Shown in pieces: positions 57,474-64,000 of a DNA stretch of 64,000 nt. Source of the DNA: Cryptomeria japonica (Eukaryota > Streptophyta > Pinopsida > Cupressales > Cupressaceae); contig NC_081407.1 in the NCBI RefSeq assembly GCF_030272615.1, positions 266,547,574 through 266,611,573 on the forward strand, written 5' to 3'. Both the position numbers and the translations under genes were made by a program. Each line of letters begins with the position of its first letter. Position 1 is the stretch's first letter. The notes beneath the pieces were generated by a model, which did no database searches, was not told the origin of the DNA, and worked only from the letters and a program-made list of their open reading frames with translations.

Positions 57474-57792
57474 ATGACTACGAGAAGGATTGTTGTTGAA
57501 GAAATATGTTTGATTTCCAAGATTGAACCTAAAGATGCTGCTAAATCTTATAAAGATGAGAATTGGATAAAAGCTATGGAAGAAGAGTTGAATCAAATTG
57601 AGAAGAACAATGGATGGGAGCTTGTTCTGAGACCAAAAGACAAGAATGTGATTGGTACAAAATGTGCATTCAGAAATAAATTGAATTAAGTTGGTGAAGT
57701 GGTTAGAAACAAAGCAAGATTGGTATGTAAAGGCTCCTCACAAATGGAAGGAATTTATTATGAGAAGACATTTTCTCTAGTAGCTACATTGT
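57474..57792 (+). pseudogene. Element C reverse transcriptase, N-terminal remnant
   Basis: EPKDAAKSYKDENWIKAMEE, ELNQIEKNNGWELVLRPKDK, NVIGTKCAFRNKL and, after a stop, VRNKARLVCKGSSQMEGIYY, EKTFSLVATL. This is the start of copia RT. It ends at about 57792, where the palm should begin, and runs into the 3' untranslated stretch within 60 bp. About 2 kb of RT and RNase H are deleted. Confidence 0.88.
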
Positions 57793-57853
57793 TGGTGTTG
57801 ATTTCTTTCTTTGTATTGATTATTTTTCACATTCATATGTTGTCATCAATGCC

Positions 57854-57865
57854 AAAGGGGGAGAT
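57854..57865 (+). promoter_or_regulatory. Element C polypurine tract
   Basis: AAAGGGGGAGAT preceded by CATCAATGCC and followed by TGTTAG. Confidence 0.9.
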
Positions 57866-58149
57866 TGTTAGCTATTATTTCTGTTAGGATATGTTGTTGT
57901 CATTGATGTGAACATATTCCTTTGTTTCAGTGTTGCAAAGAGTTCTTTTGATGTTTTGGTGATTGCAGAGAGTTTACCTAGTTGGTTTATCTGTTTGATA
58001 TGGTAAATCAACTAGAGATACTTTATTTAGTGTTGGTTTCATGATGATATGTGGTGATTTCATCGAGTTATGGATTCCGGAATGAGGATTGGTTTTTCTG
58101 TGTTCAATGTTGCAGCATTCTGGTATTTGATCCGTTGTGCTCCAAAATG
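57866..58149 (+). repeat. Element C 3' LTR, truncated
   Basis: Matches the first 285 bp of the 5' LTR, then breaks off after GTGCTCCAAAATG. The junction carries a near copy of the earlier GTGGTGATTTCATCGAGTT (58050). Confidence 0.88.
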
Positions 58150-59590
58150 TGGTGATTTGATCGAGTTATTATGCGATCTCCTTGAATCTAAAATGGTGTG
58201 TGTTCTCATTGGTCCTGATTGGACCTAAAATTATGTCTTGCAAACTTTGGTCATCCTGGTTTTATTTTTTGCCCTTGGTCAAGTTATCAGGGTTTAGGGC
58301 TATAGGGGTTGTGTCTTCTATGATTAAATATTGGTTTGAAAGTAAGTTTTTGGCCCCTGATATATTATGTTGTTACCTTTTTCTCACTTAAGGCTGAGGG
58401 TTCTACTTTCGTTCGCGGGGCCATTTTCATTTCCTAAGTATTAAGTGTTGATTAACCAGTTCGTAAAATATGTTATTCCTAAGTCATCTGCATAAAGTTT
58501 CCTATAACCAGTCCCCTTTTAAAATATTTATGCTCGCGCTTATATTTTCCTAAGTCTGAAAAGTCCTAAATACACCTACCGCTTGCTAAAAGACATGATA
58601 GATCCAATGGCTAGTGCTCCCCTGCAATCAAAGATGCGAGGATTTTAATGACCACACATGAGATTGTGTCATGTGTTATTGGCAGAAATTGACAGGGTTA
58701 GTAGTATAACCAGTTGAAAGCTTTGTGTTAACAGTTCTCAAGTGGTAAAGGTCAAGTTACTAATAGTCCCATCAATTTTCACATGCTCAGAATGAACGAA
58801 GATGTTTTATTCTGAGGTAAAAGGTGCTTGATTTTTAAGTTCAAGAAGAGTCAACGAGAAGTATGCTAGGCAGTAAAGTTTAAACATATCAGATGGCCCT
58901 CATATTCTCATAATGGAAGTTGCAAGGTGGTTACGAACCGCGGCATCACGGGATGATGCCACGTGTCTCAAGTTGGCCAGAAAGACCTACAGTGGGGACG
59001 TTGATGAAGTTCAACAGAAAGATGAGGTGTTGCTAATTTGTCACGATTTGGTGGGGCCATTGATACAGATGAAAGGTCAAGTGCTGATTCGACAAGGAGA
59101 TGATCGTTGGATTGGCCAACTGGGAGGACAATCGATGACTAGTTTTCAAACTTTTTAAATACAAAGTTATGAGCCATTGTTTCACTCATGCGAATATTAA
59201 TGGCAGATGAGACATTTGTGTCCTTTCTCAGACAATAATTAAACGACTCTTAAAAGGTTTTTCATTCGCAAAATATTTCATAACAATTCTGAAGAATTTC
59301 CTACTGCTGAAGGAGACTGAAACGACTCTCTTCGACAGGGAATTGTCATCTCGAGCGAAAATCAAAAGAAATAAGTTTATCTGAGCTCTCCATATGTTCT
59401 TGAAACAAATTGATATTACAAATTGTGTGTAAGGTTACAAGAAGAAAATTCAATTTGTTCTAGGGTTAAGATACTAGACAGAAAATAGTGAAATCTATTT
59501 GAATTACTCTGGAAATTTAAAAATCTTGTAATAAGCCCTAGTTTTCTTTCCCAAACTTGGAGATGAAGTAGAAAGCCCTAGTTGTAAGAG
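58150..59590 (+). promoter_or_regulatory. Upstream and promoter-like region of locus I
   Basis: No coding match. Less AT-rich than the surroundings around 58910-59120. A G-box CACGTG lies at 58960, an inverted CCAAT (ATTGG) at 59111 and a TATA-like TTTTTAAATA at 59152-59161, in the order and spacing of a plant promoter. The ATG at 59591 would be about 430 nt downstream. Alternatively this is the LTR or leader of an unrecognised element. Confidence 0.35.
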
Positions 59591-61257
59591 ATGCCTCCCT
59601 CATGGAAACATTCAGGGCAAGTGGATTATATGGAAAGAAATATTTTTGATGATTTCTTGGACCAATTAAAGCCTTTTACAAATGATAAGCAATAGGGGCA
59701 GAGATTTGTAGATGGAAAAACCCTAGGGGAAGGGTTAACTGACAAAGCATTCCACTTGGTGGATGCTAATATACCGGCAACTTGGTTAGAGATTTTCAAA
59801 TTATGGTATGGACAAAGGAAATTAAATTCCCCACTATCTAGTCCTTGGCAGTATGACTTGGGCAAGTTGGTAGTACCGGGTGTTTTTATGGATGTCGATT
59901 TACTCAAGGCTATTGTAGACATATATGACCTAGTTTCAAGGGTTATTAGGGGAAATGATGGGGAGATTTTCTTAACCATCAGAAGGGGGGAATTTCAAGA
60001 GATTTTTGACTTGTATGAACCATCCCCTAGCCTAGTACTAGTAGATTTAAATGAACAGAAGGCAGAGTATTACAAGATGAAGGAATTCATTAGAAATATT
60101 TTCCTTCCAATGCATTTAGCCAAAGTGAGAAGTACAACATACCATATCAGCCCTAGTTCAAAAGAGTTGTTCCTAATTGGTGCTTTCACTCCCTATTTCC
60201 AAGCTACTTTCTTCTCTCTATGCCAAGTATTGGGTTTTAGTCCCATTACAGTAATGCCACCTAATTTCATGTACATGGCTATGCAAATACAGCATCCGGA
60301 CTTTACAGTAGTTTTTAACTTTGCCCATTATCTTGAGGAAAATATTCATGAAGGGTTATTAGACATTAAGAATCAGGTTGCTGGTGTTAAGTTCTCTTGG
60401 TATTCTTTACTCACGCATATGTTCCTTGCAAGGAATGCAAATTATTTTGAGGGTACCATGAACCTCATAAGGACAATAGATAATTGGGAGATTCCAATAC
60501 AGCTCTGGAGCATAGACATGTCATGGTATAGACAAGAGGCTAGCTATATAAGATTTGATAACAACTTTGCCTCTAGATTAAGACAAAGGTTGATAGTGAA
60601 TCCACCAAGGATTCCTAAAGAATTGCATGATTTTGTGAGACCCAAGGAAAGGGTGCCTCTTGCCAGAATTGAATATAATTGGGGGGATTTTATCTGTACT
60701 TTGTAAGTATTGTAATCAGAATCTATGGCTTTTCTGGACAACCTCATGTATTGCCCTTCAATGTTCCTCTGAGAATGGGTTTTGCTGAGGTGATGTGGCA
60801 AATTGGATGTATTCAGGATAAGGTTTTAAAAGGAAAAGGAAAATGGAAATTCTTCCCAGATTACACCATTATCCCTTACTTTGTGATTATAAAGGGAGGA
60901 CATGAGCATTTTGATAAATTCTTTGCTCCAAATCATTTGGGGGTAAGTATAGCTAGAAATAGTGATCTTGAGGGTTTTTACAACACTTTTAGAAGGAGAA
61001 TAAAAGGATCTCTATTGCCCCATGTGCATAATTTTCCCAAGGACTTAATCAAGAATGAATTTGGCCCCACGATGCAGGAATGGAGAAAAGAGAAGTGGAC
61101 AATTTTTAGAAAATTATGGGCTGCTATTCAGAAGATGGATCCAAAATATGATCCATTAAATGAATTTTCCCCATTCCATGCCAAGATTGAATTTGTTATA
61201 AAAAAAATTGATGAATTGACAAAGGTCTTAAGGGAGAAGCTAGACAAACTTGAATAA
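59591..61257 (+). pseudogene. Locus I: long unidentified protein gene, one stop and one frame slip
   Basis: ATG 59591 (MPPSWKHSGQVDYMERNIFD) opens a frame broken only by TAG at 59693, likely a former CAG. It runs to a G6 run at 60681, where it slips and continues to 61257, about 555 codons. Landmarks are DANIPATWLEIFKLWYGQRK, VIRGNDGEIFLTIRRGEFQE, HLAKVRSTTYHISPSSKE, FAHYLEENIHEGLLDIKN, RIPKELHDFVRPKERVP and RIYGFSGQPHVLPFNVPLR, ending with a helical KKIDELTKVLREKLDKLE. No enzyme motif, signal peptide or membrane span is evident. Integrity is far better than in the flanking transposons. The GNDGEIFLTI..GEFQEIF segment recalls the A/B/D module. It may be a retroelement accessory gene or a captured host gene. 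Confidence 0.6.
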
Positions 61258-61273
61258 GTTCATGGCCGACAAA

Positions 61274-61573
61274 AATTAATCTCACAACCTCCTGTATTCC
61301 AGAGAGCAAGTGGTGTGATAGAAGAGAGGCCTTCTCACAACATCTTGCCTTGCTGGTGAAAAGGATACAAGTGATGGCGAGGGAATTCTGTCAGAATCTT
61401 CAAGATCAATGATCTTGACTCCTTGAAGAGGCTTAGTTTGTATCTTGGGGAAAGGCTCTGAACTCATCATCTTCTTACCATTTCTCCTTATCAATCTCCC
61501 ACTATCATTGCTACTATCTTCTTCCTCACTTATTTCTTCTCTAACTCTTTTGTGAGGAGATTGTGAGCTAATT
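61274..61573 (-). pseudogene. Inverted block of locus I: acidic/basic disordered segment
   Basis: The plus strand is full of stops here. The minus strand is open for about 95 codons: SPHKRVREEISEEEDSSNDS, GRLIRRNGKKMMSSEPF, GVKIIDLEDSDRIPSPS and ARQDVVRRPLFYHTT. The block is bounded by imperfect inverted repeats, AATTAATCTCACAACCTCCT (61274-61293) and AGGAGATTGTGAGCTAATT (61555-61573). Plus-strand coding blocks lie on both sides, so it looks like an inversion inside the gene. Confidence 0.5.
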
Positions 61574-61782
61574 GTGATGGGCTAAATATGGATATGCTAG
61601 AGGATAGTATGGATAAAATAATTGCTACAGGGCTATTTTTTGAAACTTTTGAAAGAGAGGCAAACCAAGTAGTCATTAAGTATATTCCATATAGGGCAAA
61701 AGTAGATGAAGTGATGGATTTCAATTGGCCATCTGATAAAGACTATAGCGTGTGGAGTGGCATGTATTTGAATGATGAATAG
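61574..61782 (+). pseudogene. Locus I, C-terminal fragment
   Basis: Plus strand from 61588: MDMLEDSMDKIIATGLFFET, FEREANQVVIKYIPYRAKVD, then DFNWPSDKDYSVWSGMYLND and a TAG at 61780. It is in the same frame as the 60679-61257 part. This and the inverted block would extend the protein of locus I to about 730 codons. Not recognised. Confidence 0.45.
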
Positions 61783-62733
61783 AAAGTTGTAAATGGTTTG
61801 CATAACTATTTTTGTTTTCTAGTGGCAGATATTTTGCAACCCGTAAGACAGGATGGGAGTAATTTTCATCATGAGTTTTGAAGAAGGCGGCTGCAAATTT
61901 TGATCTAGTATAAGAAAGTTCGAGGATGATTGTTTTGTATAACAAAATACGGTTATGTATAGTCATTCTAAGATGACAGGTGGCTCCTCTAGCCTGAAGC
62001 TTGTTTTCTCCCTTGTTTTTAATAAAAGGGAATTCAAGGCTATGAGACAGGGTTCGGAATTTTGGTCCCTTATGTGTTCCGAATTTCTTTTTCCAAATAG
62101 CAAAGTCTAGGTGAAACAAAAGGATTATAAGAGGTCATTTTATAGAGTAAAAAATAGAAAAGAGTCTTGTATCTATGATTTTTGCAGGTTCTTGAAGGAG
62201 TTATGTATGGATTGTATTCTTACAAAGACAATAGAATTAATGAATAAATATATGATTCAAACCCATTTCTCTCCAGTGTATTGTTCTATCATGTTTTGAA
62301 TGCATATTATCAAGGATTTTATCATTCATTGCATTGTTGTGGTGTATATAATCTTTTTTTCATGCTTTGGTCTGATAGGTCAATTAAATGCTTGAATGAA
62401 ATTGCAGAGTGATAGGGGTCTTTACAGGGATTTTGATAAGTAGTTTTGGGTGGGGATTACAAATACAATATATTTTAAGGCAATATTATCTCTAGTTATA
62501 TGTTGTTAGATAAATTTTGTTAGAAGTACAGTCTAATGCAGTATGAATTCATGTACCCAATGGAATAAGGCACTAATCATAGTTAAGTGAATGCCTGGGT
62601 ATTTATTTACTATTCAGAATCACCATTGGTTTGCTATAACTTATTGAATATTAGAATATTTTCATTTTATATGAATGTTATCATATGTGTTAGTCATCTC
62701 ATGCTCCAAGTGGGTTGAGGATCACTGAGGAAT
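61783..62733 (+). other. Locus I 3' region
   Basis: AATAAA at 62021 could end the transcript. The rest is AT-rich without coding matches. A TTTTTGCAG acceptor-like sequence at 62180 has no supported exon. Confidence 0.4.
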
Positions 62734-63003
62734 TTACCATTCCTGAGCATTCTCCCTTATTGTTGAGTCTTTATATGAGATTATCTTCTTTGTTTCATGC
62801 AGGATTTGTGAGTGTGGCATAAAATCACAAATAAGAATGGGGAATACCCTCCCTGGTTCTGCAAAGCCTAAAGCGTAGAAGGATCTAGCATCCTTGTCAT
62901 TGTTGGTCCAAGTCTGAAGAATATTAAATAGTTGGGAGTGGCTTTCCATAGATATTTTTTCAGGAGAAAACAACTTGGTCTCTGCCTTTAAGTCAGTGTA
63001 AAC
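62734..63003 (-). pseudogene. Unidentified minus-strand open stretch
   Basis: Minus strand is open for about 90 codons from 63003: YTDLKAETKLFSPEKISMES, TWTNNDKDARSFYALGFAEP, GRVFPILICDFMPHSQILHE, and TIRENAQEW before a TAA. Amino-acid composition is protein-like rather than random. No Met lies at the start, so it may be an exon or a fragment. It sits between locus I and the gypsy integrase and matches neither. Confidence 0.35.
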
Positions 63004-63039
63004 TCATTTTTGCGCACCAACAGGTCCTCAATCCCCTTG

Positions 63040-64000
63040 ACACCAGGAAACCTATGCCTATCTCCAAGATAATGTCATCCCACCCCACCTCACTAAAACC
63101 CAACAACAAACATTTACCTATCGTTTCACCTGATATACTATCCTTAGTGATGCCCTCTTCCAAAGGCATTTTGATGGAACCCTCCTAATGTATTTAGACA
63201 AATAGGACATTGAATGGGCACTGCGTGAGGTGAACAAAGGTATTTATGGATCACACTCAAGCGGCCTCACATTAGCTAAAAAGCTCTTGCGTACAGGATA
63301 CTACTGGCCGACAATGGAAGAGGATGCATACCATTATGTGAAGAAATGTGTCCCTTGTCAAAAACATGGACACAAAATTCATGCACATTCTCAGGATCTG
63401 TAGCCCTTTCTTATTCCATGGCCCTTCTCTCAGTGGGGTCTTTATCTCATAGGGAAAATCTACCCCACCTCATCTAATGGACATAAATTCATAATCACTG
63501 CTACTGAGTACTTCACCAAGTGGGTGGAATCCATACCACTCACATTCACAAATGGCAAACAAATTTCTAAGTTCATCCTAAATTACCTTATCTATCACTA
63601 TGGAGTTCCCAAGGTTATCATCATTGATAATGGAAGACCTTTCAAAAATTAGTATGTCAAAGAATTATGCAAAAACTTCTCCATCCAGCACTGCTTTTCC
63701 ACTCCATATTACCTGCAAGATAATGGTAAAGTTGAGGCTTCTAACAAAATGCTTATCAAAATCCTCAAAAAGACAGTCAATGAGGCTAGCCATGATTGGC
63801 ACTTGCAACTCCATCCCACTCTTTGGGCCTACCGCACAAGTATTTGCACACCCATAGGAGGCACCCCATATTCCCTGGTCTTTAATTTTGAAGTTGTCCT
63901 CCCCCTTGATATCAAGATCCCTTCACTCAATGTATCACTACAAAACATCCTCTCTGATGAGGAATACAAAGTCGCCAGATTGCAAGAGCTTGAATGCTAG
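63040..64000 (+). pseudogene. Ty3/gypsy integrase (Tat/Ogre-like), runs off the window
   Basis: The pre-integrase linker reads YAYLQDNVIPPHLTKTQQQ, ILSDALFQRHFDGTLLMYLD. The HHCC finger is HSSGLTLAKKLLRTGYYWPT with YVKKCVPCQKHGHK (63220-63375). The core has LYLIGKIYPTSSNGHKFI, ATEYFTKWVES, IIIDNGRPFKN and DNGKVEASNKML (Asp, Asp and Glu positions; the first Asp of DLIG is now Tyr). WAYRTSICTPIGGTPYSLVF follows. Stops at former Gln codons occur at about 63204, 63401 and 63651. The last 83 codons are open to the window end. Probably the 3' half of element H. Confidence 0.82.

Larger units (their letters stand above)
31100..58149 (+). mobile_element. Element C: copia LTR retrotransposon, interrupted by D, pol partly deleted
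   Basis: A 1350-bp 5' LTR (31100-32449), primer site, gag start (32506), then element D (32759-55102) inserted inside gag. Gag rest, zinc knuckle, protease and integrase follow (55103-57248), then an RT N-terminus (57474-57792), a polypurine tract and a truncated 3' LTR (57866-58149). The order gag-PR-IN-RT is copia. Most of reverse transcriptase and all RNase H are deleted up to the 3' untranslated stretch. LTR divergence is about 14% over 280 bp by eye, the oldest pair measured here. Confidence 0.88.
25941..64000 (+). mobile_element. Element H: Ty3/gypsy, Tat/Ogre-like, heavily interrupted
   Basis: Pieces in order are a probable LTR (25941-27095), a long leader with a small ORF (27096-29949), gag (29950-31099), and after other insertions an integrase (63040-64000). 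Both gag and integrase are of the Tat/Ogre type, so one element is the simplest reading. Protease, reverse transcriptase and RNase H are absent. Element C entered gag at 31100, and sequence at 58150-63040 (locus I) replaces the missing middle. The alternative is that the integrase belongs to a separate gypsy element. Confidence 0.5.

Noticed and set aside
58913-59158. 81-codon plus-strand frame MEVARWLRTAASRDD...
   Set aside because: No recognisable similarity, overlaps the promoter-like boxes, and its start lacks support; kept as part of the upstream region.
60700-60722. GTAAGTATTGTAATCAG as an intron in locus I
   Set aside because: Only 17 bp, far too short for a plant intron; a frame slip in the G6 run at 60681 explains the break better.
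1-64000. tRNA, rRNA, CRISPR or bacterial-type features
   Set aside because: Only 12-18 nt tRNA-complementary primer sites are present; no cloverleaf, no rRNA, no spaced identical repeats.

Overview
The window looks like nuclear DNA of a seed plant with a large, repeat-choked genome. A gymnosperm-like genome is my guess; the sequence does not prove it. Evidence is plant-type LTR retrotransposons nested up to five deep, L1-type LINEs whose ORF2 ends in an RNase H domain, and no recognisable host gene, rRNA or tRNA gene. Nearly every coding stretch is a decayed transposon gene, so most entries are pseudogenes.

Left third (1-23040): an L1-type LINE on the plus strand (LINE1, about 1-18060) is split by two pol-less copia-type elements. 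Element A is on the minus strand (182-6871) and element B on the plus strand (10933-17182). A second LINE of the same family (LINE2, minus, about 18113-23040) sits tail-to-tail with LINE1 and serves as the uninterrupted reference. A and B share one architecture: LTR, Met-tRNA primer site, coiled-coil plus zinc-knuckle protein, a second protein with a GE...IT.EAI..ITGLP..G module followed by charged coiled coil, polypurine tract, LTR. Neither has protease, integrase or reverse transcriptase.

Middle (23041-58149): an AT-rich gap leads to a Ty3/gypsy (Tat/Ogre-like) element H (LTR at 25941, gag at 29950). H is interrupted by copia element C (31100-58149). The gag of C is interrupted by gypsy element D (minus, 32759-55102). 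The integrase of D is interrupted by pol-less copia-type element E (37893-47338). The 5' LTR of E carries a solo LTR F (38764-40036), and the 5' LTR of D carries insertion G (53192-54880). Target-site duplications support E (perfect 5 bp), D and F (4 of 5) and G (6 bp). By-eye LTR divergence (C about 14%, D and E about 9%) fits the nesting order.

Right end (58150-64000): after the truncated 3' LTR of C comes locus I. It has a promoter-like stretch and the best-preserved long reading frame in the window (59591-61257, one TAG and one frame slip), then a 300-bp block that reads as protein only on the opposite strand and is bounded by imperfect inverted repeats. I could not assign it to a known family. 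From about 63040 a Tat/Ogre-type integrase runs off the window, probably the 3' part of H.

Four copia-type elements (A, B, C, E) share an almost identical polypurine-tract context and Met-tRNA primer site. This is what one expects if pol-less elements borrow the replication machinery of C-like relatives. The most novel content is the A/B element family, the module it appears to share with gypsy D and locus I, and locus I itself.
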